Source: Radiobacillus deserti
GTDB taxonomy: Bacteria; Bacillota; Bacilli; Bacillales; Amphibacillaceae
NCBI RefSeq assembly: GCF_007301515.1
Contig: NZ_CP041666.1
Location: 2,480,001-2,544,000, forward strand
Reading direction: 5' to 3'
Length of the DNA: 64,000 nt
The notes under the pieces are model-generated. The model was not told the DNA's origin. It did no database searches and saw only the letters and a program-made list of their open reading frames with translations. Shown here piece by piece: positions 31,539-40,714 of this stretch. Within the stretch, counting starts at the first letter, position 1, and every line of letters starts with the position of its first letter. The position numbers and the translations under genes were made by a program.

Positions 31539-32525
31539 TTATTTTGTTAGGGACTCTAAAGCATAATCAAGCATTTTACTGTTCGCAACTGGCCCTGTAT
31601 ACAACCAGCTAGATGTTGGGTCATATTCATAAATATTCCCATTCTTCACCGCCGGAATATTTTGCCAGATTTCGTCTTCTAATGCCGTTGAACCATTTGC
31701 TTTATCACTGTTAATTAAGAAAATATGATCAGCATCAAGTTCAGCTAGCTTTTCAAGAGAAATCTCAGACCAGTTCTGTTCTGAGCTTTCGGAAATTTCT
31801 TTCACTACATCAGGTACTGCTAGTCCTAAATCATTGTATAGAACGTCTCCACTAGATAGATTTTCACTAACTACATAAAACGTATTCGCTACTAACCAAA
31901 TAGCTGCTACAGACTCATCACCAATCGCAGCATTAATTTCTTCTTTCGCATCTGCTGCTTTTTTCTCGTAGTCATCTAGCACTTCTTGCGCTTTTTCTTC
32001 CATGCCAAAGACTTTACCAATTTCTTTAAACTCTTCTCTCCATGCATTGTTTTGTGCTTCACCAATGACATAAGTTGGGGCAATAGAATTGTACTGATCA
32101 TATTTATTTCCTTCAGCCATAGAAGCAGAATCTAAGATAATTAAATCCGGCTCAAAGCTTGCCACAGTTTCGTAAGGGAGGTCATGTGGGATTGTAGGCA
32201 CATCTTTTAAGGAATCTTGTAAGTAATCTTGGATACTAGCTCCATCTTGGACAGACCATTGTGCAACTGGTGTAATTCCTAGTGCTACTAAGTAATCTTC
32301 TAGGTAGGAAGCAATCACTCTTTTTGGCTCAGCAGGAATCGTAACTTCATGCCCCATAGCATCTGTTAACGTTCTTTCTTTTGCTGCTTCCTCTGTTTCC
32401 ATTTGTTCTTTTTCCTTTTCCGTATCTGAAGCGTTATCATCTGTTTCATTCCCATTTCCACACGCTACAAGAAATAGAAATGCAAACAAAGTCGCTAGCA
32501 TGTACAAATATTTTTGCTTTTTCAT
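31539..32525 (-). CDS. Iron-siderophore ABC transporter binding lipoprotein (YfiY-like)
   Basis: The 328-residue protein has a lipoprotein signal (lipobox 'LFLVACGN', Cys near 22), an acidic linker and a FecB/TroA-type fold: 'RTLTDAMGHEVTIPAEPKRVIAS', 'FEPDLIILDSA', 'ELDADHIFLINSD'. It captures Fe(III)-siderophores (hydroxamate or citrate-like by similarity to B. subtilis YfiY). ATG 32525 follows AGGAGG. It is divergent from two FecCD permease genes and faces a strong Fur box. No ATPase gene is adjacent, so a shared ATPase such as YusV is expected. Confidence 0.9.
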   Translation of the reverse strand: MKKQKYLYMLATLFAFLFLVACGNGNETDDNASDTEKEKEQMETEEAAKERTLTDAMGHEVTIPAEPKRVIASYLEDYLVALGITPVAQWSVQDGASIQDYLQDSLKDVPTIPHDLPYETVASFEPDLIILDSASMAEGNKYDQYNSIAPTYVIGEAQNNAWREEFKEIGKVFGMEEKAQEVLDDYEKKAADAKEEINAAIGDESVAAIWLVANTFYVVSENLSSGDVLYNDLGLAVPDVVKEISESSEQNWSEISLEKLAELDADHIFLINSDKANGSTALEDEIWQNIPAVKNGNIYEYDPTSSWLYTGPVANSKMLDYALESLTK

Positions 32526-32567
32526 TTTGTATATCCTCCTAATGTCTATATCCTGAGATAAACAAAT

Positions 32568-32586
32568 GATAACAATTATCATTATC
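32568..32586 (-). promoter_or_regulatory. Fur box in front of the binding-protein gene
   Basis: Read on the minus strand, GATAATGATAATTGTTATC matches the classic Fur box GATAATGATAATCATTATC at 17 of 19 positions. Confidence 0.85.
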
Positions 32587-32668
32587 ATTTACAAGTGTAT
32601 TTTTTCATCTAGGACATAATAATGTCTTGCTAACTATAATTGCCCGTTCATTCCCTTTATATTATAAT

Positions 32669-32687
32669 GATAATGATTCTCATTGCA
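32669..32687 (+). promoter_or_regulatory. Fur box in front of the permease genes
   Basis: GATAATGATTCTCATTGCA matches the Fur box at about 14 of 19 positions and lies 23 bases before the permease start codon. Confidence 0.75.
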
Positions 32688-32709
32688 ATCTGTTTAAGGA
32701 GCTTTTTTT

Positions 32710-33756
32710 ATGACTGGACATTCAACCGATGAAGAAACGCCACAACGATCGAATATCGTGTCAAGACCACTCGTTGCTACGAGTATATTAATTGGTGGTT
32801 TAGGGTTTTTATTTCTTACCATGTGTTTATCTATATTATATGGAGCTGCTGACATTCAATTTCGGACCATATGGGAAAGTCTATATTCCTACGATCCATC
32901 CTCAACAGCACATCAAATCATTCGAAATTTAAGAATTCCGAGGGCAATAGTTGCTGCTTTGATTGGTGCTGCTCTAGCGATGTCTGGCTCGATTATGCAA
33001 GGGATGACCCGAAATCCACTCGCTTCTCCTTCTATCATGGGGGTTACAGCAGGTGCGACCTTTATGATGGCAATTGCACTGGCATTATTTCCCCACTCAT
33101 CGAATCTGATGCTCATGCTTTGGGGATTTGTTGGGGCAGGCCTTGGAACTGGGATTGTTTTCGTAGTCGGCTCCATCTCTAAAACAGGGCTAACACCTGT
33201 TAAGCTTGCGCTTGCCGGAACAGCGGTAACCGCTATCCTAAGCTCTTTATCCACTGCTATTTCCATTCACTTTGACATCGCGAAGGATGTTAGCTTTTGG
33301 TATGCGGGTGGTGTCTCTAGTGTGCAATGGATTCACGTACAATTATTAGCTCCAGTCGCGTTAATTGGGTTTGTGATTGCTATTATCGTTGCAGGATCTA
33401 TTACCGTCTTAAATCTAGGTGATGACGTTGCGAGAGGACTTGGCCAACAAACATTATTAGTAAAGATCATCAGTACGCTCGTTGTTCTCCTCTTAACAGG
33501 AGCCGCTGTCTCCATTTCCGGTACGATTGGATTTATCGGTTTAGTCATTCCGCATATTACCCGGTTCCTTGTTGGGGTTAATTATCGTTGGATTATTCCC
33601 TGCTCTGCCATCTTAGGTGGAATTCTATTAGTAGTTGCAGATACGATTTCTCGTATGATTAATCCACCGTTCGAAACACCTGTAGGAACGGTTACTGCTA
33701 TTATCGGCGTTCCCTTCTTTTTATACTTAGCTCGTCGAGAAGGGAGAGGCTTATAA
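32710..33756 (+). CDS. FecCD-type siderophore ABC permease 1
   Basis: The 348-residue protein has the nine to ten membrane segments of BtuC/FecCD permeases. Signatures are 'RIPRAIVAALIGAALAMSGSIMQG', 'NPLASPSIMGVTAGA', 'GTIGFIGLVIPHITRF' and the coupling stretch 'LGDDVARGLGQQT' (partly quoted). The start follows AAGGAG. The stop overlaps the next start as TAATG. It would pair with permease 2 and the divergent binding protein. Confidence 0.93.
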   Translation: MTGHSTDEETPQRSNIVSRPLVATSILIGGLGFLFLTMCLSILYGAADIQFRTIWESLYSYDPSSTAHQIIRNLRIPRAIVAALIGAALAMSGSIMQGMTRNPLASPSIMGVTAGATFMMAIALALFPHSSNLMLMLWGFVGAGLGTGIVFVVGSISKTGLTPVKLALAGTAVTAILSSLSTAISIHFDIAKDVSFWYAGGVSSVQWIHVQLLAPVALIGFVIAIIVAGSITVLNLGDDVARGLGQQTLLVKIISTLVVLLLTGAAVSISGTIGFIGLVIPHITRFLVGVNYRWIIPCSAILGGILLVVADTISRMINPPFETPVGTVTAIIGVPFFLYLARREGRGL

Positions 33757-34763
33757 TGAAAAGACGCACCAAAACATGGATAGTAGCCATTACGTTGATT
33801 CTTGCTATTATTGTGACGTTATTAATCAGTTTAAATATGGGAGTTATACGCATTACTCCTAGCCAAGTTTTCCAAACCTTGTTAGGGAATGGTAGTGAAC
33901 AAAATGCGTTAGTTTTATTTCAATTTCGCTTACCACGAATGGTCATCGCTTTATTAATCGGTGCTGGGATGGCTGTATCCGGAGCTATTTTACAAAGTGT
34001 TACACACAATGAATTAGCTGATCCTGGTATTATCGGTATCAATGCTGGAGCCGGATTTTTTGTCGTACTCTACATTTATTACTTCCAAGATAGCATTGTT
34101 CAGTTAGGCGGCACGTTATCTGTATATATTTTACCCTTATTTGCACTAGGAGGCTCCCTTGTTGCAGCCATTTTAATCTACGTCATTTCCTGGAAAAATG
34201 GAGTAAACCCAATTCGTTTGATTTTAGTAGGGATTGGTATTAATAGTATGTTTGCCGCTCTAATCATCATTTTCCAACTAAAGATGGATCCCGATGATTT
34301 TACTCGAGCAACTGTCTGGCTAACAGGTGATATCTCTGGTACGGATTGGTCCTATGTGCTTGCTTTGTTACCTTGGATTCTCTTATTCGTTCCATTTGCC
34401 TTTTATAAAGCAAAATCTCTAGACACCCTTCATCTTGGCGATGATGTCGCAAAAGGACTTGGAACTCGTGTAGAAGGGGAAAGAAGCTTACTTCTTTTTA
34501 TTGCGGTTGCATTAGCTGGTGCTTGTGTAGCAGTAGGTGGAGGGATTGCCTTTATCGGACTCGTCATCCCACACTTAGCTAGAAAATTAGTAGGGGCTAC
34601 TCATCAAACCATACTACCAATCTCCGCCTTAATGGGGGCGCTTTTACTCGTCTTAGCAGATACAATAGGGCGCAACTTGTTAGCTCCATCGGAAATCCCT
34701 GTTGGTATTGTTGTTTCTGTCATTGGTGGAGGGTATTTTATCTATTTGTTAATGAAATCTTAA
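33756..34763 (+). CDS. FecCD-type siderophore ABC permease 2
   Basis: This is the partner permease of 335 residues: 'RLPRMVIALLIGAGMAVSGAILQS', 'NELADPGIIGINAGAG', 'LHLGDDVAKGLGTR' and 'GGIAFIGLVIPHLARKLVG' (partly quoted). It has one overlapping base with the gene before it and is followed by a strong terminator, so the operon has permeases only. Confidence 0.93.
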   Translation: MKRRTKTWIVAITLILAIIVTLLISLNMGVIRITPSQVFQTLLGNGSEQNALVLFQFRLPRMVIALLIGAGMAVSGAILQSVTHNELADPGIIGINAGAGFFVVLYIYYFQDSIVQLGGTLSVYILPLFALGGSLVAAILIYVISWKNGVNPIRLILVGIGINSMFAALIIIFQLKMDPDDFTRATVWLTGDISGTDWSYVLALLPWILLFVPFAFYKAKSLDTLHLGDDVAKGLGTRVEGERSLLLFIAVALAGACVAVGGGIAFIGLVIPHLARKLVGATHQTILPISALMGALLLVLADTIGRNLLAPSEIPVGIVVSVIGGGYFIYLLMKS

Positions 34764-34767
34764 TACC

Positions 34768-34796
34768 AAAAGGAAGGGAATGGCTCCCTTCCTTTT
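34768..34796 (+). terminator. Terminator of the permease operon
   Basis: A 12-bp stem (AAAAGGAAGGGA and complement), 5-base loop, then TTTTTT. It also serves the convergent gene at 34797. Confidence 0.9.
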
Positions 34797-35201
34797 TTAC
34801 TTTATCGGCTGTTCTATTTCTCTTATTAATTTCCAAACATGTCCAATCCGTTGCCAATTCTCTATTGTGAAAAGGCGGGATTGCACCTGTCCATTTTTCT
34901 CAATCACTTGCTCATAAAACACAACTGCATGATCATTATCTGTTAACCGGATGACTCTATGGTCAAAGCGCTTACTAGCTCCCAAAAAATGCCGTACAGA
35001 GTCCTTCATCCCACGGATTGCATCTTCTTTGTTAAAAAACAATGGTTTCTCATTCCCTGCTGCATAGAACGCGACATAATACGCTTCGGCCATGTGTTCC
35101 ACATTGGTTGTATCACCAGTTTGCATCGCTTTGTTCCAATTGTGATAATACTCATCGTGAAACTTTGTGAACTCTTGTAAAACGGACTCTAAACTTTCCA
35201 T
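34797..35201 (-). CDS. NTF2-like (SnoaL-type) small protein
   Basis: The protein of 134 residues has the alpha+beta cone pattern of NTF2-like folds: N-terminal helix 'SVLQEFTKFHDEYYHNWNKAMQTGD', a second helix 'EAYYVAFYAAG', then beta strands 'HRVIRLTDNDHAVVFYEQVI' and 'SRLFTIENWQRIGHVWKLIRE' (partly quoted). No catalytic residues can be named. ATG 35201 has GGAG at a proper distance; an upstream TTG (35219) has none. Confidence 0.65.
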   Translation of the reverse strand: MESLESVLQEFTKFHDEYYHNWNKAMQTGDTTNVEHMAEAYYVAFYAAGNEKPLFFNKEDAIRGMKDSVRHFLGASKRFDHRVIRLTDNDHAVVFYEQVIEKNGQVQSRLFTIENWQRIGHVWKLIREIEQPIK

Positions 35202-35307
35202 TATTTCCACTCCACTCAAATTACATTTTTATTTCGAAGGCTGTTGAATTTTCAGTCGTACCTTCTTACTTAAAACATGATGTAGACATCTGAGTACGCA
35301 CCAACCT

Positions 35308-35694
35308 TTATTTCCGCCAAAAAGTCGAACATTCTGCTTTATCTAGAATATTAAATTCGATAATTTTCTCTAATAATGAGAAATCAACTGGCTTGTCCCA
35401 TGGAAACCGGATTAACATCTTGCTATGCTCATAGCCTGCTTGTACAATGGCATCTGAAAATTGAATGATTCCCTCTCGTTCTGGGGAAGCAGCTAAATGC
35501 TGCTTAGAGACACTAAAGCCAATAATATACGTTCCGTGATCCGTAAACACAGGTTGGTTCCATTTTATGACAGGAGTTAAATTTGGAAATTGCTCCATTA
35601 CCCAATCTAACACTTCATTTGTTCGTGACTGGTGCTCTGGGTTATTAATTTTCGATACAAATTCTGAAAAAGATTCCACCTTACCCCTCCTCAA
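35308..35694 (-). CDS. fra: Frataxin-like iron chaperone Fra/YdhG (DUF1801)
   Basis: The 128-residue protein matches B. subtilis YdhG/Fra along its length: 'NEVLDWVMEQFPNLTPVIKWNQPVFTDHGTYIIGFS' pattern, 'SKQHLAASPE', 'FPWDKPVDFSLLEKII' and the end 'CSTFWRK'. Fra delivers iron for Fe-S cluster and heme assembly in the cytosol. Its place 0.5 kb from a Fur-controlled uptake operon fits. No Fur box was seen directly in front. Confidence 0.87.
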   Translation of the reverse strand: MRRGKVESFSEFVSKINNPEHQSRTNEVLDWVMEQFPNLTPVIKWNQPVFTDHGTYIIGFSVSKQHLAASPEREGIIQFSDAIVQAGYEHSKMLIRFPWDKPVDFSLLEKIIEFNILDKAECSTFWRK

Positions 35695-35728
35695 CGATAG
35701 ATTTTGAACATTGTCCTTTACATAACCC

Positions 35729-36235
35729 TTACCTATTAGATTGAATGTCTTTTATATATGCTTTAAATTCTTTAGAGCTATAGTTAGCTAAATCCTCTTT
35801 TTCTAGCTTAAACTGTACATATTCTAAATCGTCTTGAATAGCGTTAATCTCCATCCATTCATTTGTGAACGGACTGAATTCCCCATCTTCTCTAATGGGG
35901 TCCACTACTCTATCCATTCTTACTAGATAGCTTTCAAATATAGGTTCAAGTTTTTGCTTTCCAATGTTTTCGTCATCTATTTGATAAAGTATTACAAAAT
36001 CTTTTATTTTCTTTACTTCTACCATTGCGTTATACAGTAATTTTACATCTTTTTTTTGTTCATATCGATGGATGTAGTCCAAAGCAGCTTCTATCCATTC
36101 AGAAGCAAGTTCAAGTGTTTCCTCTCTTAGTTCTAACTCCTCTTTGTCTCGCTTAAAATCCGTATATAAGGTGAATAATGTAAATCCAATAACAAAAAGT
36201 CCATAAGCTATATTCTTTTTCCTAATGAATATCAC
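35729..36235 (-). CDS. Hypothetical membrane-anchored helical protein
   Basis: The 168-residue protein has one N-terminal membrane segment (about 8-24) and is then charged and mainly helical ('KEELELREETLELASEWIEAALDYIHRYEQ', partly quoted). I do not recognise a family. A start at 36235 gives MIFIRKKNIAYG. It lies between fra and the broken terC gene and has no obvious partner. Confidence 0.6.
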   Translation of the reverse strand: MIFIRKKNIAYGLFVIGFTLFTLYTDFKRDKEELELREETLELASEWIEAALDYIHRYEQKKDVKLLYNAMVEVKKIKDFVILYQIDDENIGKQKLEPIFESYLVRMDRVVDPIREDGEFSPFTNEWMEINAIQDDLEYVQFKLEKEDLANYSSKEFKAYIKDIQSNR

Positions 36236-36347
36236 CTCAGAATTTGATGCGATTTATTGTATTTAATTATAATATTAGCATAATATTCCAGTATATGAAG
36301 TGATATTTCTGAAGCATAAAAGCTTCCAGTTTTTTATTGATACAAAA

Positions 36348-36373
36348 AAAGAGACTGAGGTACCAGTCTCTTT
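36348..36373 (-). terminator. Terminator of the broken terC gene
   Basis: A 10-bp stem (AAAGAGACTG and complement) with a 6-base loop lies just past the terC stop and has a T run on the minus strand. Another small hairpin (GAAGC/GCTTC, 36311-36326) sits beyond it. Confidence 0.75.
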
Positions 36374-36383
36374 ACTTCTTCTT

Positions 36384-37131
36384 TTATTTAATAACTTCTT
36401 CCTCTGTTTTATCCTTAGATAAGAACCAGCCGCCTAGGGCAATGAGGAGCATAACACCCCAGAATATCGACTTCCATATGGGTCCTTCCACGAAATCATG
36501 AGAAATGACATGAACTTTCTCGTGAGCTAATGTATGCATTAATAATTTGATTCCGACCCAACCTACTAAGATCATAGCTGCAGTTTCCAAGCTTGGACGC
36601 TGTGTAAGTAGCTTTACAAAAAGGCCAGCAGCAAATTTAATAACAATCAATCCTGCAACCGCACCTAATACGATGACTATAAATTTTGCACCATCCATAC
36701 CACCAATTTGCGGGAATGGCGTATCAGGTAATGCAATAACTAAGGCAACTGCAGCTAGAATGGAATCTATTGCAAAGGCAATATCTGCTAGAGCAATCTG
36801 TGCAACGGTCATTTTATAGCTTTTTACTTTCCGTTCACTTTCTTCCTTATGTCCTTTAAATATATGTTTTAAAGCAATAAAAAATTAAATAGGCAGCTCC
36901 AATAGCTTGAACTTGCCATACGTGAAATAGAAAAGAAATAATAAAAATGGCACCGATACGGAAAACAAAGGCTAGTGTTAGCCCAATATTGATCGCACTT
37001 TTTTGTTGATGCTCCGGTAAATGCTTTGCCATAACTGCCAATACTAAAGCATTATCTGCAGACAAAAGACCTTCAAGAACGATCAAAACAATTAAAATCC
37101 ATCCATACTCTAATAACAATGATGCTTCCAT
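36384..37131 (-). pseudogene. ykoY: TerC-family protein, YkoY type, one-base frameshift
   Basis: YkoY-type TerC proteins help export Mn2+ and metallate secreted enzymes. The N-terminal part (36856-37131: 'EGLLSADNALVLAVMAKHLPE', ending AAYLIF) and the C-terminal part (from about 36880 down to 36384: 'LADIAFAIDSILAAVALVIALP', 'GWVGIKLLMHTLAHE') are in different frames. One extra T in a T6 run (A6 on the plus strand, 36879-36884) causes this; with five the sequence reads YLIFIALKHIFKGHKEE, as in homologues. Otherwise it is complete (about 249 residues with both DN motifs). It may be a sequencing error rather than a dead gene. Confidence 0.85.
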
Positions 37132-37409
37132 ATAACCTCCTAGTTTCCTCCTACTAACCCTTCAATAAAAAAGAATAGCAAAGGGGTTGCTGTAATTTTA
37201 TGGTTCTAAATGATGTTTCTTCTTATTAAGTCGTGGAGTCATTACTTTAGTAGGTTTTTAAATGTTGAAACATCATTCCCAACTATTACGTACAATTATG
37301 TAGTGGGGTTCATTTTCTTATGTGGCCTTTACTGAATCTGTAACTCCAGAAAATCATACCACAAGTTTGCATAAGGAAACATCTATTTTTTCTATAGGAG
37401 TGAAACGTT

Positions 37410-37553
37410 ATGAAAGGGGAAAAAAATCATAAACTGCAAAAACGAGAAGTGTTGTTTGACATCCTTTCGGCTATTCCTGAACTTTTAGTTTGGCCGATTC
37501 GATTCTTTTTATGGCTTTTAAAAGCAATTGGTAAAATGTTCGATGGGTTATAA
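37410..37553 (+). CDS. Small protein, 47 aa
   Basis: ATG 37410 follows AGGAG (9-base gap) and encodes MKGEKNHKLQKREVLFDILS, then a hydrophobic amphipathic stretch 'IPELLVWPIRFFLWLLKAIG' and ends KMFDGL. It looks like a small membrane-associated protein of the type conserved in Bacillaceae. The function is unknown. Confidence 0.65.
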   Translation: MKGEKNHKLQKREVLFDILSAIPELLVWPIRFFLWLLKAIGKMFDGL

Positions 37554-37687
37554 TTAACCATTAGTTTTTGTTCCATATAAAGGGATCTCCACTTCTCCTT
37601 TCTCAATTCACCATGTACGTACCATCATTAGCCACATTTCATTCTGGTATAGCATATTACTATTAACATGACTAGGGGAGGTTCTTT

Positions 37688-38104
37688 ATGAAGAAAATAA
37701 TACGATCTTTATTAATTTTTGGTCTCTCAACCATCATTGCGATACTACTTTTCGACATCCTCTTTGACCAGTCATTTAACATTAAAATCGAAAACAAAAC
37801 CACACAAAAAATAGAAGGATTACGTCTCACCTTCACTCATGCAGCCGAGGACATCCCTGTACCTGTTATTCAACCAGGAGATACCATTACCCTTGCTTTG
37901 AAACCTAATGAGCATATCCCTTCATCTTTTAGTGAGTCTTCCTTGACTTTGTCCTATCAGGATGCAGACCTTGAAGTGCAAGAAGAAACCATAATTGGAT
38001 ATTTAGAAAAGGGGTATACAGGAAAAGCTGATATTACGATAAAACGTGTGAATTCTGAGGGAGAACTTGAGCTGGATATCGCAAGCAAAACGAATCTGTA
38101 TTAG
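37688..38104 (+). CDS. Hypothetical membrane-anchored beta-rich protein
   Basis: The 138-residue protein has an N-terminal membrane segment (about 5-25) followed by an extracellular-looking beta-rich domain ('IKIENKTTQKIEGLRLTF', 'VIQPGDTITLALKPNE'). The start follows GGGGAGG. I know no family name; the domain could bind cell-wall or surface components, but nothing shows it. Confidence 0.65.
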   Translation: MKKIIRSLLIFGLSTIIAILLFDILFDQSFNIKIENKTTQKIEGLRLTFTHAAEDIPVPVIQPGDTITLALKPNEHIPSSFSESSLTLSYQDADLEVQEETIIGYLEKGYTGKADITIKRVNSEGELELDIASKTNLY

Positions 38105-38255
38105 GGGTGTTTTTCTTATACTTTTTTTTCAGCATGTTAGGGAACGTACCTCTATTGGATATAATTGAAAAAGTAGACATGGTATCCATCTCTCCTGAAG
38201 GTGTTGCTCGTGGATGCGAACATCTTATTCAATGTCATTTTACGAAACATATTAT

Positions 38256-38548
38256 CTAGTTCAAAATAAGAAACATGATAATAGCACCTAATATATTAGG
38301 AATAGCAAAGACAATCAATCGTAATGCGTATGTTGTTTTTTCAGCACGGTCTTCAGGTGTCTCTGTATGAAAGTTAGCACGTTGTCTATCTCCATCTGTA
38401 AGCACACCACTCATAACCGCAGCCAAGATCATGGCTAATATTCCAACACCTCCCGAAACTTTCGGAATCAGGTATCATTCCCGATTAGAAACATAACCAA
38501 GGTTATCATTCCAAAAGAGATAAGGCCGACCAAAAGAGAACGTATCAT
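38256..38548 (-). pseudogene. DUF5316 family membrane protein, frameshifted
   Basis: The start (MIRSLLVGLISFGMITLVMF) and the rest ('IPKVSGGVGILAMILAAVMSGVL', 'DGDRQRANFHTETPEDRAEK', then a last membrane segment) match the small two-to-three-segment DUF5316 proteins, but the frame changes near 38470. The function is unknown. The 490-base stretch between 38260 and 38748 holds this remnant and the promoter region of the LCP gene. Confidence 0.7.
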
Positions 38549-38748
38549 AAGACAACTCCTCTCTAGAATATTGATATCACTGTCTTCATAAGTATTACGA
38601 TTCTCCCTACGATATAAATATTATAATTAAAATTCAATATGCCTCCATTTACCCTACAAATATTCTATCAAACTATGTTACTCTTTTTATATCTACATTA
38701 CATATCATCTCAACTTAGACCATCAACTTAAAAAGTGAGGTATTTCTT

Positions 38749-39807
38749 GTGCCAGAATTACGAACAGAGCGGAAAAAAGAGAAAAAGAGAAAAAGAAAAA
38801 AGTGGTTATATTTGATTTCTATCCCTTTCCTTTTAATAATCGGATTCGGATTGTACCTGTTTTATGAGACGTACAGCGCTGCCAAAGAATCCTATGTAAG
38901 CTTAGATCGTGAAGATGATAAGTCTGAATTAAGAGAGAAAAAAGTCACAATTGGTGATGATCCTATGTCCATTCTCTTAATTGGGGTCGAGGATTATTCA
39001 ACCGATGGGGAGAACGGGCGTGCGGATACCCAAATTGTAGTAACCCTTAATCCAAAACAAAAGCAAATGACCATGACCACCATCCCACGTGATACAAAGG
39101 TGGAGCTTACCTCCCCAAAAGTGCCGGAACAATTTGCTGGAATTCACCGAATAACCGATGCTCATTCCCTCGGAAGTATGTCAGGTTACGGTGGGGACAA
39201 ACTAGTTATAGAAACGGTTGAAAACCTCTTAGACATTCCAATCGATGAATTTGTGACTGTTAATTTTGAAGGTTTCCGGGATATCGTGAATACATTGGGT
39301 GGAGTTACTATTGATATTAAAAAAGGATTTTGGGAGAAAAATATCTATGACAATAACAATAGAATAGAATTTTCACCCGGTGTTACAAAGTTAAATGGCG
39401 AAGAAGCGCTTGCTTTCGTACGAATGAGAAAACGGGAAGTAGCTGCTACTTATACTAGAGATGAACGACAAAGACAATTTATAAAAGCCGCGATTGACGA
39501 AGTAATATCTGCCGGCACTATTTTTAACATCGGCGAAATCTCCGATATTCTAGGCAAAAACATTAACACGAGCTTAAAACCGAATGAGATTTTCGCATTA
39601 CAAAAAATGTATGCTTCGATGGATGTATCTTCTATCCAATCCTATGAACTAAAAGGGGTAAATGATCGACTAAATGGTGGTTTGTACTACTTCTTTCCTG
39701 ATGAAACCGGATTAGCGCAAACTACTCAACGATTAAAAGAGGAGTTAAATTTAACAAAAAGTCAACATACTAATGAAGAATCTACGAATCCTAATGCAAG
39801 TTCATAA
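38749..39807 (+). CDS. LytR-CpsA-Psr (LCP) family phosphotransferase, TagU-like
   Basis: LCP enzymes attach teichoic acids or other glycopolymers to peptidoglycan on the outer face of the membrane. The 352-residue protein has a basic N-terminus, one membrane segment (about 19-40) and the LCP domain with 'DPMSILLIGVEDYS', 'GRADTQIVVTLNP', 'TIPRDTKVEL', 'GGVTIDIKKGF' and 'ALAFVRMRK...YTRDERQRQFI'. The Arg and Asp residues that bind the polyprenyl pyrophosphate are present. A GTG start at 38749 follows AAGTGAGG. The tail is Asn/Ser-rich. Confidence 0.92.
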   Translation: MPELRTERKKEKKRKRKKWLYLISIPFLLIIGFGLYLFYETYSAAKESYVSLDREDDKSELREKKVTIGDDPMSILLIGVEDYSTDGENGRADTQIVVTLNPKQKQMTMTTIPRDTKVELTSPKVPEQFAGIHRITDAHSLGSMSGYGGDKLVIETVENLLDIPIDEFVTVNFEGFRDIVNTLGGVTIDIKKGFWEKNIYDNNNRIEFSPGVTKLNGEEALAFVRMRKREVAATYTRDERQRQFIKAAIDEVISAGTIFNIGEISDILGKNINTSLKPNEIFALQKMYASMDVSSIQSYELKGVNDRLNGGLYYFFPDETGLAQTTQRLKEELNLTKSQHTNEESTNPNASS

Positions 39808-39819
39808 TTTCAATTATGT

Positions 39820-39841
39820 AGGAGCTATTGATATAGCTCCT
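39820..39841. terminator. Terminator between LCP and Nudix genes
   Basis: A 9-bp stem (AGGAGCTAT and complement) with a 4-base loop and a short TTTAAT tail separates convergent genes. Confidence 0.6.
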
Positions 39842-39856
39842 TTAATATGTACTATT

Positions 39857-40303
39857 TTACAAAGATTCTAATAATGGTGCTAAATAGGTTCGATATTCTT
39901 CTTTCAATGTTTCGGGTAAATTATTCATTTCAAAAAACCTTACATCGAGTGATTCATGTTCATTAACAAGAATGTCTCCATAAAAGTCCTTAGTCCAATA
40001 AAGAGCTGTTACTGAATATAATTCATCCCCATTCGGAATTTTGAAATAGAATTCTGGTCCAGAGAATACTTGTAGAAGCGTAAGCTGCCCTACTTGAAGG
40101 TTCGTCTCTTCTTTTACTTCTCTTCTTGCTGTATCTTCCAAGCTTTCTCCCAACTCCATAAGACCACCAGGTAGACCCCATCCCCCATCTGTTCTATGTT
40201 GCAAAAGAACTCGATTATCCGAATTTACGATTGCAACAACTGCTCCAGGAAGGATTAAAGGCTGATGACCTACTTTTCTACGTAATTCCTTTACATACTC
40301 CAT
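39857..40303 (-). CDS. Nudix hydrolase
   Basis: The 148-residue protein has the Nudix box 'GGLMELGESLEDTARREVKEET', i.e. Gx5Ex7REUxEExGU in the proper order (quoted at its minimum; it spans residues about 45-67). Such enzymes split nucleoside diphosphates linked to another group. Its ATG overlaps the stop of the upstream Nudix gene by one base (TAATG), so the two are an operon. The substrate is unknown. Confidence 0.88.
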   Translation of the reverse strand: MEYVKELRRKVGHQPLILPGAVVAIVNSDNRVLLQHRTDGGWGLPGGLMELGESLEDTARREVKEETNLQVGQLTLLQVFSGPEFYFKIPNGDELYSVTALYWTKDFYGDILVNEHESLDVRFFEMNNLPETLKEEYRTYLAPLLESL

Positions 40304-40714
40304 TACGTCATCCTCCTATTTCCCCAACATCCTTCAATTTGGTTAGCAACCTCTTTCGGTCTTATATCATACTTGGATAGCTCTCCAACGTTTAACCACA
40401 AAGGATTATATATCCCCTTTCCCTTATTCGTGTACTCTTCTCCTTGTCCCGTTCCGAATATGCCACTTTTAATTTGGGCTAGAAAAAAAATACTGAGTGC
40501 CATTAAAATCCATCATGGTAAATAACCTTTCCAATACTATTTCCACTCCTAATTCTTCTTTCACTTCTCTAATTACAGCATCTTCGGGGGTCTCATTGTC
40601 CTCTATACCTCCACCAGGAAAAACATAATACATTTCGTTATTTTGAATACGTTGAATCAGGGCAACCTTCCCCCCTTTTATAATGACACCAGCCCCTCTA
40701 TTTCTAATGTCCAT
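40303..40714 (-). pseudogene. Second Nudix hydrolase, one-base frameshift
   Basis: The first part (MDIRNRGAGVIIKGGKVALI..., Nudix box within 'GGGIEDNETPEDAVIREVKEE') and the last part ('FLAQIKSGIFGTGQGEEY', 'NPLWLNVGELSKYDIRPKEV') are in different frames. A run of eight T on the coding strand (A8 at 40493-40500) has one base too many; with seven the protein reads FNGTQYFFLAQIKSG and is complete. The start is unclear: ATG 40714 lies right behind AGGGGGG, and TTG 40732 lacks a site. Possibly a sequencing error. Confidence 0.82.

Noticed and set aside
37132..37409. Inverted repeat AATGATGTTTC / GAAACATCATT about 50 bases apart
   Set aside because: It may be part of an RNA structure, but the arms are short and far apart in AT-rich DNA, so chance is likely.
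38134..38259. 41-codon frame starting MLGNVPLLDIIEKVDMVSIS
   Set aside because: No ribosome binding site and no recognisable family; it overlaps the DUF5316 remnant on the other strand. It could be a gene fragment but cannot be supported.
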